Positions 7,725-17,587 of a stretch of DNA of 64,000 nucleotides are shown one piece after another. How positions within the stretch are numbered: position 1 is the first letter of the stretch; every line of letters begins with the position of its first letter. The position numbers and the translations under genes were made by a program. The stretch is from Bog-532 sp963775825 (lineage in GTDB: Bacteria; Actinomycetota; Actinomycetes; Streptosporangiales; Streptosporangiaceae). The stretch is from the NCBI GenBank assembly GCA_963775825.1, contig CAVZKY010000010.1, positions 372,001 through 436,000 of the forward strand, given 5' to 3'. The notes below the pieces were generated by a model. That model had not been told where the DNA came from. It saw nothing but the letters and a program-made list of their open reading frames with translations, and ran no database searches.

Positions 7725-9665
7725 TCAGATGATGCGGCGGTGCACGTTCTCCGTCTTGGCCGGGCCCGGCTTGGCCTCGGCGATCAGCGGCCCGGGTATC
7801 GACGGATCGATGACGCCGTCCTCCAGCCACAGGTACCGGCCGGACAGCACGCGCCGCGCCAGGGCCGCGTCGGGACTGTCGGTGTTGCGCCATAGCTGGC
7901 CGAACAGTTCCTCGGCCCGCAGCCGCGCCTGGGTGCAGAACAGGCCGGCCAGCTCGGCCGCCGTCGCGTCCCGGCCGGTCCCGGTGGCCGCCGCCATGTC
8001 GTGCTGGGCCCGCACGCACGCGGCGCTGATCGCGAACAGCTCCGCGCCGATGTCGACGATCCGGCCCAGGAAACGCTGCTTGTGCTCGAGCCGGCCCTGC
8101 CACCGCGCCATCCCGTAGAAGGTGACCCGGGCCAGCTTCCGGCTGGCCCGCTCCACGTACCGCAGGTGCGTGGCCAGCGGGCCGAAGTCGCTGTAGGCGC
8201 GGGGCTTCTGCCCGTCGCCGGTGACCAGCGTGGGCAGCCACCGGGCGTAGAAGCCGCCGGCCCGGCCGGCCGCCCGGGTGCGCTGGGCGATCGGCACCTG
8301 CGGGTCGATCAGGTCGCCGGCCGCGGACAGGTGCGCGTCCACCGCCTCACGCGCGATGAACAGCCGCATGATCTCCGAGGAGCCCTCGAAGATCCGGTTG
8401 ATGCGCATGTCGCGCAGCATCTGCTCGGCGGGCACGCCGCGCTCACCGCGCGCGGCGAGGGACGCCGCGGTCTCATACCCGCGGCCGCCGCGGATCTGCA
8501 CCAGCTCGTCGGCGATCGTGCTGGCCATCTCCGAGCACCACAGCTTGGCCAGCGCCGCCTCGATGCGGAAGTCGTTGCGCTTGTCGTCCGCGAGCTGGCT
8601 GGACAGCTCGACCATCGCCTCCAGCGCGTAGGTGGTGGCGGCGATGAAGGAGATCTTGACGGCCACCTCCTCGTGCTCGCCGACCGGCCGCCCCCACTGC
8701 ACCCGTTCCCGTGACCATTCCCGGGCCATCTTCAGAGCCAGCTTGCCGGTCGCGGCGCAGCCGGCCGGGAGCGCCAGTCGGCCGGTGTTGAGCGTGGTCA
8801 GGGCGATCTTGAGGCCCTGGCCCTCGCGGCCGATGCGGTCCGCGGCCGGCACCCGGACCTGGTCGAACTTGGTCAGCCCGTTCTCCAGGCCGCGCAGGCC
8901 CATGAACGCGTTCCGCCGTTCCACGGTGATCCCCGGTGCGGTGGCCTCGACCACGAGCGCGGTGATCCCGCCGCGGTGCCCGTCGCTCTTCGGCACCTTG
9001 GCCATCACCACCAGCAGGTCGGCGACCACCCCGTTCGTCGTCCAGAGCTTCTCCCCGTCCAGCACGTATTCCGACCCGTCCGCCAACGGCGTCGCCGTGG
9101 TGGTCAGCCGGGCCGGGTCGGAGCCGACGTCGGGCTCGGTGAGCAGGAACGCGCTGATCTCACCGCGCGCGCACCGGGGCAGGTACCGCTGCTTCTGCTC
9201 GTCGGTGCCGAACATCGCCAGCGGCTGCGGCACCCCGATGGACTGGTGCGCGGACAGCATCGCGGCCAGCGCCGGGCAGACCGACCCGACGATCATCAGC
9301 GCCCGGTTGTAGTACAAGTTGCTGAGCCCGAGCCCGCCGTATTCCGGCGCGACCTTCATGCCGAACGTGCCGATCGCGGCCAGCCCCTTGACCACCTCGT
9401 CGGGTATCCGGGCGTCCCGCTCGATCTGCGCGGCGTCCACCGACGCCTCGCAGAACTCCCGCAGCCGGGCGCAGAACTCCCCGCCGCGGCGGCTGGATTC
9501 CGCGTCGGGGCGCGGATGCGGGTGGATCAGGTCCAGCCGGAAGTCCCCCAGGAAGAGCTGCTTGCCGAAGCTTGGCTGCTCCCAGCCGGCCTCGCGGGCT
9601 TCCTCCGCTACCTGGCGAGCCTCCCGCTCGCTCACCTGGCCATGTTCTGCCTGGTCCGCGCTCAT
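7725..9665 (-). CDS. Acyl-CoA dehydrogenase family protein (VLCAD-like, long form)
   Basis: 646 aa flavoprotein. The N-terminal helical domain contains GTFGMKVAPEYGGLGLS. The middle has the family signature ISAFLLTEPDVGSDPARLTT and GEKLWTTNG, which cover the flavin and substrate. The C-terminal helical domain holds RVQWGRPVGEHE, the conserved ADELVQIRGGRGYE and RINRIFEGSSEIMRLFIAREA. About 170 extra C-terminal residues match very-long-chain or ACAD9-like enzymes rather than short-chain ones. It would oxidise acyl-CoAs in beta-oxidation, passing electrons to ETF. ATG 9665 follows GGAGGAGCGC. It appears intact and monocistronic. Confidence 0.92.
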   Translation of the reverse strand: MSADQAEHGQVSEREARQVAEEAREAGWEQPSFGKQLFLGDFRLDLIHPHPRPDAESSRRGGEFCARLREFCEASVDAAQIERDARIPDEVVKGLAAIGTFGMKVAPEYGGLGLSNLYYNRALMIVGSVCPALAAMLSAHQSIGVPQPLAMFGTDEQKQRYLPRCARGEISAFLLTEPDVGSDPARLTTTATPLADGSEYVLDGEKLWTTNGVVADLLVVMAKVPKSDGHRGGITALVVEATAPGITVERRNAFMGLRGLENGLTKFDQVRVPAADRIGREGQGLKIALTTLNTGRLALPAGCAATGKLALKMAREWSRERVQWGRPVGEHEEVAVKISFIAATTYALEAMVELSSQLADDKRNDFRIEAALAKLWCSEMASTIADELVQIRGGRGYETAASLAARGERGVPAEQMLRDMRINRIFEGSSEIMRLFIAREAVDAHLSAAGDLIDPQVPIAQRTRAAGRAGGFYARWLPTLVTGDGQKPRAYSDFGPLATHLRYVERASRKLARVTFYGMARWQGRLEHKQRFLGRIVDIGAELFAISAACVRAQHDMAAATGTGRDATAAELAGLFCTQARLRAEELFGQLWRNTDSPDAALARRVLSGRYLWLEDGVIDPSIPGPLIAEAKPGPAKTENVHRRII

Positions 9666-9880
9666 GCGCTCCTCCTCATCGGGCCCTGGGCACTTCGGCC
9701 GGGCAGCGGGCTCAGGAAATGCCGGGACTGCGTGCTATCCGAGCCGGCCGCCGCCCCGCGGTCAAGAGGGCCGGGCGTCCGCGCGGCGCCCTGGGCCTGC
9801 GCCTGCAATACCCTGCCGGGTCGCACCTATGCCCCCGCTGCTGCCATACCTGCGTGGCTCATTGTCCGAATGAGTAACGG

Positions 9881-10427
9881 CTAGCGGCAGACAAACACGC
9901 CGCTGCGGCTGGCCGCCCGGAAGCAGCCCTGACCGCGGATAACCTGCTCGATGCGGGAAGCAATGCCGCCGAGCACGGCGCCGAAGCTGAACGGCTCGCC
10001 GACAAGGCGCTCGATCGGCTCCCGGATGCTGTTGAGGTAGCCAACGACTGGCTGCGCTGAGGGAAACGCGAGCATCACCTCGTGGCGGTGCAACGTGACA
10101 CTGGAAAATTCGCCTTCCAGGAACGCTGCGCCGGTCTCGGTAGTGAAGCTCAGCGCAGGAAGCACCTGAACAGGCCGGCCGACCGCCTCCGAGACCGCAG
10201 CATCCCGCCAGACAGATCCACCCCGAAGGCGTGACAGCACCGCCCCCCGGCACAAGCTGGCGCAGGTCAAGTCCACTGCCACAGCCAACGTCAGCCACGA
10301 TCTGAGTACCGTCCCACGGCACGAAAGACGTGCGCCACCGCGGGTCCGTCGGCGCCTCAGCGTGCGCGAAGATCGCCAGGCGTGACCGAATATGCCTATC
10401 GTCGGCATATGCCGAATCAGTCAGCAT
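9881..10427 (-). pseudogene. SAM-dependent methyltransferase remnant, internal deletion
   Basis: The 5' part reads MLTDSAYADDRHIRSRLAIF, then IVADVGCGSGLDLRQL, an intact SAM-binding motif I. After about residue 65 the frame is lost. Recognisable sequence resumes in another frame with SEAVGRPVQVLPALSFTTET, EVMLAFPSAQPVVGYLNSI and VIRGQGCFRAASRSGVFVC, the C-terminal part of similar proteins. The middle (motifs II-IV) is absent. It cannot encode a working enzyme. Confidence 0.6.
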
Positions 10428-10561
10428 CCGCCGACCCGTTACCGGGTCATCTCTATCCACCGCACTCGACCCGCCGTCCACCGGTCTGGGTGTGATGGAT
10501 GCCGCGCGTCTCGTTCATCGCCGCCTCACCTTTTCCTTCGGCCGGGTAAGGACACCAGGGG

Positions 10562-12182
10562 TCACATCAGGGATGGTCCGCTCCGGCTTGGGCTGCCGGT
10601 CCGCGGCGCCGCCTGCGCTGCCTGCGGCCGGGCATCCGGCGAGGCAGCCAGTCCGGCTGGGGCAGCGGACTCGCTAGCTGACGGTACGGCCTGCCGGGCC
10701 AGCGGCCCGGGCCGCATCAGGCTGCCGCAGATGATCGCGCCGGCAGCGAAGAAAGCAGCCGCCCACCAGAACCCGGTCGTGTAGCCGTGCACCGCCGCAG
10801 CGGCCTGGAGCGCAGCCCGGCCCGTCGGCGACGCGGCGATCGCGGGGCTCAGGTGGCTGGCGGCGTAGGCGGCCGCCGCGCTGGTGGCGATCGTGTTGAG
10901 CAGGGCGGTGCCGATGGAGCCGCCTAGCTGCTGGCCGACATTCAGGGTGGCAGATGCCACGCCCGCGTCGGCCGGGGCGACGCCGAACGTCCCGGCATTC
11001 ATTGACGGTGGAAGCGACATGCCGATCCCCGCACCGGCCACCATCAAGGGCCCGAACACGGTGTCGGGGTATCCAGAGTGCGCACCGATGCGGGTAAGCC
11101 AGACCATGCCCGCCGCCGCGATCAGCATGCCCAGCCCGACCAGGGGTTTTGGCCCGATCCGCGGCATCAGCACAATGTTAGAGATCATGGCCATGATCAT
11201 GACCATCCCGGTCGCAGGCAGGAACGCGACACCCGTGATCACCGGCGAGTAGCCGCGGATCGTCTGCAGGTAGTAGGTGAGGAAGAGGAACAGGCCGAAC
11301 ATTGACGCGCCCACGATCAGGACCGCCAGGTTCGCGGCGCCCCGGTTGCGGTCGGCGAGCACCTGCAGCGGCAGCAGCGGGTTCGGCGAGCGCGCCTGCC
11401 AGGCAACGAAGGCGGCCAGCAGCATCACACCGGCCGTCAGGAAGCCCCAGCTGGACGGCGCGTGCCAGTTGCGCGTCGCTGCGTTGGCGAACCCGTAGAC
11501 GAGGCAGAACATCGACGCTGAAACGATCAGCACCCCAGGCACGTCGAGCCGCACCGGGCCGGTCCGGCGCTGACGGCGCAGCAGCAGCGCCGCGCCGACG
11601 GCCGCCACGACGGCGAAGACCACGTTCACATACAGGCACCAGCGCCAGTCGAGGTACTCGGTCAGCAGGCCGCCGAGTAGCAGGCCGACCAGCCCGCCGC
11701 TGCCGATGATCGCCCCGTAGACGCCAAACGCCTTGCCCCGCTCCCGCGGTTCGGTGAATGTGGTGGTCAGCACCGACAGCGCGGCCGGTGCCAGCAGCGC
11801 GGCGAACGCCCCCTGACAGGCCCGCGCGGTGATCAGCATAGTGAAGCTAGTCGATGCGCCACCCACGGCTGATGCGGCGGCGAAGCCGATCACGCCGGTC
11901 AGGAACGTCACCTTCCGGCCGAACACGTCACCGAGCCGGCCACCGAACAGCATCAGGCTGCCGAAGGCGAGCGCATAGGCCGTGATCACCCACTGCCGGT
12001 CGGCATTGGAGAAGTGCAGCGCCCGCTGCGCTGACGGGAGCGCGATATTCATGACCGTGATGTCCAGCACGATCATGAGCTGGGCGATTCCGGCAACCGC
12101 GAGGACCAGCCAGCGTCGCCGGTCGGCCTGGGCAGGCCGGGCCGCGGTGGCGGCACCGCCGGGAAGCGCTTGCAGCAGCCAT
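10562..12182 (-). CDS. MFS multidrug exporter, DHA2 (EmrB/QacA) family; 5' frameshift
   Basis: Major facilitator with 14 predicted membrane helices. Motif A LFGGRLGDVFGRKVTFL follows helix 2 and motif C-like GAIIGSGGLVGLLLGGLL lies in helix 5, both typical of drug/proton antiporters. The continuous frame opens at ATG 12076, but the family sequence starts earlier (WLVLAVAGIAQLMIVLD spans helix 1) and no start codon precedes it in that frame. An ATG at 12182 with AGGAG six bases upstream is in a different frame, so a one-base indel near 12100-12170 is likely. Otherwise intact; substrate unknown. Confidence 0.85.
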
Positions 12183-12307
12183 AACGGTCTCCTAATGAGT
12201 GGATTCGCCGGGCCAGTGCCCAGCGCCGGTCCGTACGGCCAGCGAATACATGGGGACTTCCCGCCAGCGGCCTGGCTGAGAGGGATACCACGACGTGCGC
12301 TCTGGCA

Positions 12308-12859
12308 TCACACGTCCCCATCCGAATGTTGGACATGGCGCCGCCGGAGGCTGGCTTCCTCCAGCTGGGTGATCTGCCGCTCCCTGTTGATGCCGAGCTT
12401 GGTGTTCTGGATCTTGTCGTGCAGCTTCAGGATGGCGTCCAGCAGCATCTCCGGGCGTGGCGGGCAGCCGGGCAGGTAGATGTCGACGGGCACGATGTGG
12501 TCGACGCCCTGCACGATGGCGTAGTTGTTGAACATGCCGCCGCTGGAGGCGCAGACGCCCATCGAGATGACCCACTTGGGGTTGGCCATCTGGTCGTAGA
12601 CCTGCCGCAGCACCGGCGCCATCTTCTGGCTGACCCGCCCGGCGACGATCATCAGGTCGGCCTGCCGCGGCGTGGCCCCGGTCTTCTCCATGCCGAACCT
12701 GGCCAGGTCGTGCCGCGGGCCGGTGGTCTGGAACAGCTCGATCGCGCAGCAGGCCAGGCCGAAGGACGCCGGCCACACCGACCTGGAACGCGCGTACCCG
12801 GCCACCTTCTCCACGGTCGTCAGCAGGAACCCGCCCGGCAGGTGCTCTTCCAGGCCCAT
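12308..12859 (-). CDS. nuoB: NADH-quinone oxidoreductase subunit B (orphan)
   Basis: 183 aa, full length for NuoB, the subunit carrying the terminal N2 [4Fe-4S] cluster of complex I. Ligands are visible: the tandem Cys in FGLACCAIEL, the Cys in WVISMGVCASSGGMFNN and the Cys in YLPGCPPRPEMLLDAI. No nuoA, C or D gene adjoins it; upstream lies the LuxR pseudogene and downstream the MFS gene. Elsewhere in the window only a nuoF'/'nuoG fusion remnant (33919-34503) is found. It is therefore either a relic of a dismantled nuo operon or an alternative subunit used with a complete complex elsewhere. Confidence 0.93.
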   Translation of the reverse strand: MGLEEHLPGGFLLTTVEKVAGYARSRSVWPASFGLACCAIELFQTTGPRHDLARFGMEKTGATPRQADLMIVAGRVSQKMAPVLRQVYDQMANPKWVISMGVCASSGGMFNNYAIVQGVDHIVPVDIYLPGCPPRPEMLLDAILKLHDKIQNTKLGINRERQITQLEEASLRRRHVQHSDGDV

Positions 12860-12900
12860 CGCTGTCTCCTCAGCCGGTCGGTGTCCGGTGCACCTCCGAG

Positions 12901-12940
12901 GCTAGGAACCGGCATTGGCCGGCCGCTTCTGTCACGATGA
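12901..12940 (-). promoter_or_regulatory. 40-bp element upstream of nuoB, inverted copy of 15761-15800
   Basis: Read on the minus strand, the element starts TCATCGTGACAGAAGCGGCC and ends GCCGGTTCCTAGC. It matches 15761-15800 at 33 of 40 positions, including GACAGAAG and the whole 13-base end. It lies 41 bp before the nuoB start. Confidence 0.6.
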
Positions 12941-12975
12941 CCTGGTCTGCCCGGCAGTCCTGGCGGGCGGTTAGG

Positions 12976-15659
12976 TCATGGCGCGTAGCGGGCCAGCTCG
13001 TCCCGGCTGGTGACGCCGAGCTTGGGGAAGGCCTTGTACAGGTGGTAGCCCACGGTGCGCGGCGACAGGAACAGCTGGGCGCCGATCTGCTTGTTGGATG
13101 CGCCCGCGGCGGCCAGCCGCACGACCTGCAGTTCCTGCGGGGTGAGCCGGGCCAGCGGGTCACCGGCCTTCACCGGTATCGTCGCGGCGCCAGCGGCGCG
13201 CAGCTCGGACTCGGCGCGGTCCTGCCAGGGCCCCGCGCCCATCCGCGCGAACGCGCCCGCCGCGGCGAGCAGGTGCTCGCGGGCGTCGGCGCGGCGCTGA
13301 TTACGGCGCAGCCACTCGCCGTACAGCAGGCGGGTGCGCGCCTGCTCGAACGGGCGGCCGTCGCCTTCGTGGGCGGCGATCGCCTGCCGGTACAGCGGCT
13401 CCGCATCGGCGTCGCTCGCGGTCAGCGCGGCGCACCGCGCGGCCACCGCGGTGGCCCACGGCTGGCCGATGGCGCTGGCCCAGGCCGTGAACCGGGCCAG
13501 CGGGCCAGCCGCGAGATCGGGCAGGCGGCCCGGACCGCCGCCTCGACATGAACGGGATAGGCGTAGAGCAGCTCGGGATTGCGCCGGGCTGGCCCGGCCG
13601 TTACTGTCTGCATCCGGTTCAAGGCTGACTGGTACCGGGCGGAACCCAGGTCGAGCATGGCGAGCGCGCAGTCCGCTCCCGCGAGCGACAGGCCCTGCGT
13701 ACTGGCCGACAGGTCCCGCAGCTGGGCCGCGCGGGCCCGGCAGGCCTCCTCATCACCAGCGACAGCACCCAGCAAAGCCGCGGTGGTGGCCAGCAAGCCG
13801 GTCAAAGCCGTCTGCCCGGTGTCAGCGGCAATGCGCAAGCCCTCCTCAGCGCTGGCCATCGCATCCAGGAACTCGCCCTGCAGGAGCTGCGCGTCGGAGA
13901 GAAAGACCAGCGCGTACGTCAGCAGGCCGACCATCCCGGCGTCACGGCACTCGGCAGCCAGGCCGGCGGCACGGCACCGGACGGCCGGCACATCCCCCCG
14001 GATGACGTCGAAGGACATCTGGGAGAGCCCCGCGAAGAACGCAAGCGAGCGACGGTCCGGCCTGGCCGGAGCGGTGATCGGCGCGTGGGTATCGCCGTCC
14101 TGCAATCGCCGCACCGCCTGGATGAACGCCACGAGGCTCGCTCCGGCGGGCGGCAGCATCGCCGCCGCCCGGCGCTCCAGTTCCAGGCGCGCCGGACCGG
14201 CGTTCATCCACAGCATCAAGAGAGCCTGGAGCACCATCGCCTGCGCGGTATCCGGGTCCGCGGGGCCGACCAGCGCGGCCCCGTCCAGCAGAAAGCCTGC
14301 CGCAACGGCGGGCAGGCCGGCCTCGAACTGCAGCTGCGCCCGGACCCGGGCCAGCGTCGCGGCGTGCCCCGGATCGGTCACCAGCCGCCCGGCCTGCTCG
14401 GCCAGGTCCGCGGCCCGCGGCTGCTGCCCGACATCGGCCGCCGCTTCGGCGGCCAGGGCCAGCCGCCGCCCTCGAGCTGCCGGGTCGGCCGACAGCCCGG
14501 CCGCCCGTTCGTAGGCGGCGGCCACGGCGGCGCGGCTGCCCCGGCGGCCTGCCCGCTGCGCGGCGGCGTCCAGCTCGGCGGCGACCTGCTCGTCGGGGCC
14601 GGCCGTCAGGGCCGCGAGATGCCAGGCCCGCCGGTCACCGTCAAGCACCCCGGCCAGCGCCTGATGCCCGGCCATCCGCTCCGCGACATCGAGAGCCGGC
14701 CAGGACCGCCGTCCGCACCAGCGGATGAGAGAAGGTGACCCCGGCCGGGGTCACCCGCAGCAGCCCGGCTCGCTCGGCCGCGGCCAAGTCGGTCAGCGAC
14801 CCGCCCGCGGCTCCGATCGCCCGGCTGACTTCCGCCAGGCCGGCCATCCCCGCCAGCGCGGCGATCACCACCGCCTGCCGGCACGCCTCGGGCAGTGTGG
14901 CGATCCGGGCGCCGAACGCCTGCTGCACCCGGCCGGCCGGAGAAGCGATGGGCAGGATCAGCGGGGTGACCGACCCGGCCCGCTGCCCGGCGGACAGCCC
15001 GCGGGACAGCTCGATCAGGGCCAGCGGGTTGCCGGCCGCCTCAGCGATGAGCTGATCACGGACCGCAAGCGCCAGCCCCTCCCCGGCGAGCAACCGCTCC
15101 GCCGACGCCCGGTCAAGGCCGCCCACCCGCAGCTCCGCCAGGTCTGGCAGGCTGACGCGGCCGGCTCGTCACGCGACGCGACGATGACCGCGGCCCGCTC
15201 AGCGTGCAGCCGCCTGGCCGCGAACACCAGCGCTTCCGCGGACGCCCGGTCCAGCCACTGCGCGTCATCAACCAGCACCAGCACCGGCCGGCCCTCCGCG
15301 AGCTCCGCGATCAGGCTCAGCACAGCCAGGCCGACCAGGAACCGGTCCGCGACCGCTGCCTCTGCCATCCCGAACGCGCCCCGCAGCGCCACAGCCTGCC
15401 GCTCAGGCAGCGTGCCGATCTCATCCAGCGCCGGGCGCATCAGCGCGTGCAGCGCCGCGAACGGCAGCTCCGCCTCCGGTTCCACGCCGGTCACCCGCAG
15501 CACCCGGGCCCCGGCAGCCTTCTCCTCCGCCGCCTCCAGCAGCGCGGTCTTGCCGATCCCGGCCTCGCCGCGCAGCACCAGGACCGCCGCCCGGCCGGAC
15601 CGCATTCCTTCCACGAGCCGGCCGATGGCCGCCAGCTGCTCGTTCCGGCCGTACAGCAT
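12976..15659 (-). pseudogene. LAL-type LuxR family regulator with AAA ATPase, three frameshifts
   Basis: Large ATP-binding LuxR regulator. The N-terminal part has RNEQLAAIGRLVEGM and Walker A LRGEAGIGKTALLEAA, then Walker B VLVLVDDAQWLDRASAEAL. The centre is TPR-like helices. The C-terminus is a LuxR HTH: LTPQELQVVRLAAAGASNKQ and LFLSPRTVGYHLYKAFPKLG. The frame changes near 15150, 14690 and 13510, each in G/C-rich runs, while protein similarity continues across all three. All domains persist, so decay is recent or the indels are sequence errors. It lies between inverted copies of a 40-bp promoter element and may have controlled both flanking genes. Confidence 0.82.
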
Positions 15660-15760
15660 CGGCTCCCATCCCCGTTAGCACAATCCACTAAGGACTTTGA
15701 GCCATCCGTCTTCGCCCCGACATTACCTAACCGCCGGACACGACGGGCCGGCGAACCCAG

Positions 15761-15800
15761 TCATCGCGACAGAAGTGGCGGCCAGACGCCGGTTCCTAGC
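15761..15800 (+). promoter_or_regulatory. 40-bp element upstream of the hydrolase fragment
   Basis: Plus-strand partner of 12901-12940, sharing GACAGAAG and GCCGGTTCCTAGC. The terminal TAGCGT could be a -10 box about ten bases before ATG 15810. Its two copies point outward from the LuxR gene. Confidence 0.6.
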
Positions 15801-15809
15801 GTGTCAGCC

Positions 15810-16109
15810 ATGGTCGAGGAATCCGTGTATCCCCGGCGATATGCGCGCCGAATAACCGCGCAGCATCCGCCGCAGAAGCAGAGAAAACTCGTGTCCACCG
15901 AGATGGAGCGCCTCGATAAGCACCGCAGCCAGGTGCGCACTCAGTCCGGTCCCGGCAGCTATATCGACACCGGCAGCCCCGGCCGCCCGGCGCTGTTCGT
16001 CCATGGCCTGGCCACCAGCAGCTACCTGTGGCGGCACGTGATCGACCAGCTCGGCGGCCAGCGCCGGTGCGTAGCCGTCGACCTGCCGTTGCACCCGGAA
16101 ACCGAACAG
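15810..16109 (+). pseudogene. Alpha/beta hydrolase N-terminal fragment
   Basis: The segment SGPGSYIDTGSPGRPALFVH, continuing GLATSSYLWRHVIDQLGG and RCVAVDLP, is the first 70 residues of an alpha/beta-hydrolase fold (haloalkane-dehalogenase-like), including the HG oxyanion-hole motif. It stops short at DLPLHPETEQ, before the nucleophile elbow, and runs in frame directly into the next gene. The initiator may be ATG 15810 or ATG 15903. Non-functional as a hydrolase. Confidence 0.65.
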
Positions 16110-16573
16110 ATGCCCTGGATCGAGCGGCCAGCGCCGCCTGCGCCGGTCCTGAACGCGATCAAGGTGATGTACGCGGGCGCGGTCGCTAACGTGATCGGCG
16201 GGATCATTTTCTTCGTGACGAAGAGCGCCACGAAGACCGCCATCGAGAAAGGTATCCGCATTACTCGGCTCACACGGTCAGCACCCTCACGAACGCCGGG
16301 GTGATCATCGGGCTCGTCATCGGCCTGATCGGCGCCGCCCTGTTCATCTGGATCGCGCGGTTGTGCAAGAGCGGCAAGAACTGGGCGCGGATCACCGGAA
16401 CGTTGCTTTTCGTGCTCTCCGTCCTGATCATGGTCCACAACTTCCTCACCGTCGAGACCGCCGTGACCGGGGTCTTCAATCTTCTTATCAGCCTGATCGG
16501 ACTGGCTGCGGTCACGCTGCTCTGGCTCGGTAACCTGCCCAGCTTGCCGCTACGCCCCGGCTGCCCGGGGTGA
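16110..16573 (+). pseudogene. Four-helix membrane protein, one frameshift
   Basis: Small actinobacterial membrane protein. Helix 1 is VLNAIKVMYAGAVANVIGGI, followed by a short amphipathic loop. The frame then shifts near 16251 in AAAGGTATCC. It continues HYSAHTVSTLTNAGVIIGLV and, further on, KNWARITGTLLFVLSVLIM and VFNLLISLIGLAAVTLLWL. The pattern of a K-x-W/NWAR motif between helices is common in uncharacterised streptomycete membrane proteins. The start at ATG 16110 directly follows the hydrolase fragment. Role unknown. Confidence 0.65.
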
Positions 16574-16625
16574 CGGCGGCGGCGAGGCCGTTCCCTGAGA
16601 CAGGGGCCACCGGTCTGCCGTTGAG

Positions 16626-17021
16626 TTAGACAAGGATCTGCGGGACGGCCGGGTCGATGCGGGCGATGTCGCGGGGGTCGCTGGTGACGATGGCGTGGTG
16701 GCGCTGGCGGGCGCAGAGCACGACATGGACGTCGACGATGTCATCGTGGTCAATGTTTGCGCATATCAGCCCGATGCTGCGGGCCACGCTGAGCGTCATG
16801 ACCGCGATGTCGATGTCGGGGGACTTGAGCAGCCGGGCGAGGCGGGCCTGGCGGGGGCCGCGCCATGCCTGCGCGACGGCTTCGGCGGGGATGCAGATGG
16901 TGCCGCCGCGCTGCCGTGCCGCTTCCAGGCGCGCCTGCATGGCCAGGGCCTTGGCGGGGTGGTCAAGTGCCAGGAGCGCGCCGGTGTCGAGCGTGAGCCC
17001 GGTCGTCGCGGTCGCGTTCAT
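16626..17021 (-). CDS. PIN-domain toxin (VapC-like)
   Basis: 131 aa PIN-fold ribonuclease. Acidic catalytic residues are visible in LTLDTGALLALD (first Asp), ICIPAEAVAQAWRG (Glu), IDHDDIVDVHVV (Asp pair) and IVTSDPRDIARI (last Asp). PIN toxins cleave tRNA or rRNA in a Mg-dependent manner. Its start overlaps the stop of the ribbon-helix-helix antitoxin gene by four bases (17018-17021), a typical coupled pair. Confidence 0.9.
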   Translation of the reverse strand: MNATATTGLTLDTGALLALDHPAKALAMQARLEAARQRGGTICIPAEAVAQAWRGPRQARLARLLKSPDIDIAVMTLSVARSIGLICANIDHDDIVDVHVVLCARQRHHAIVTSDPRDIARIDPAVPQILV

Positions 17022-17275
17022 CCAGCCTTCCTGCCACCTCGCTCAGGCCGGCCGGTCAGCCCGGCCCGGTCCAGTTCGGCTTCGGCCTGCCGCCGAACCT
17101 CCTCCGGCACCGGCGTTTCCGCGCGCCAGGCGGTCAGGATGTCGTCGAGATTCTCGCGCTCCTGGTAGTCCTCCAGCGCCGTGGCCACATACGAGCTGAC
17201 CTGCCGCTCGCCTCCGGCCGCGCGCCGGATCTTCTCGACGAGCTCGTCGGGAAGACTCACCGTTATGCGTTTCAT
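17018..17275 (-). CDS. Ribbon-helix-helix antitoxin (CopG/VapB-like)
   Basis: 85 aa starting MKRITVSLPDELVEKIRRAA, a textbook RHH DNA-binding strand and helix. SSYVATALEDYQERENLDDI follows, and then a C-terminal extension expected to bind the PIN toxin. ATG 17275 is chosen because a TATGAT -10 box lies six bases upstream; longer in-frame starts would begin in the promoter. Confidence 0.9.
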   Translation of the reverse strand: MKRITVSLPDELVEKIRRAAGGERQVSSYVATALEDYQERENLDDILTAWRAETPVPEEVRRQAEAELDRAGLTGRPERGGRKAG

Positions 17276-17287
17276 ACGATTATCATA
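17276..17287 (-). promoter_or_regulatory. Leaderless promoter of the RHH/PIN module
   Basis: On the minus strand TATGAT (17287-17282) is followed by AATCGT and then ATG 17275, so transcription should begin at the start codon. Confidence 0.5.
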
Positions 17288-17345
17288 CTCTGCTCGCCGT
17301 CGATGAGTTTTGGCACGGCACACGGCTCGGGATCACCTGCGCCGC

Positions 17346-17540
17346 CACGAGGCTTGGGCATCTACTCCCGGTTCCCGCTGAGCGATGGGCCGCCCCTGGC
17401 GCCGGTGCACGCGGCGCAGCCCACTGCGGTGCTGGAGTTGCCCGGCGGGGAAGTGGTGGAGCTGACCTGCGTGCACTGGAGGTCCGGTTCCCCGGGCAGT
17501 AGCCGGCTCGTCAACTTCGCGAACGATCAGCGCGGATAGC
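17346..17540 (+). pseudogene. Internally deleted partial copy of the EEP phosphohydrolase gene
   Basis: Bases 17350-17478 repeat 1674-1800 almost exactly, encoding GIYSRFPLSDGPPLAPVHAA and LELPGGEVVELTCVH. At 17479 the sequence jumps to the equivalent of about 2121-2175 (GGTCMGGYTCCCCGGGCAGT and the downstream flank CTTCGCGAACG). About 320 bp containing the catalytic GDFN and SDH motifs are missing. The preserved non-coding flank shows that the copy derives from a whole-locus duplication. Confidence 0.8.
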
Positions 17541-17587
17541 GCCCTTGACCGGGCGTGGATCACGTCGCTCCGGTAGAGGATGGGAGC

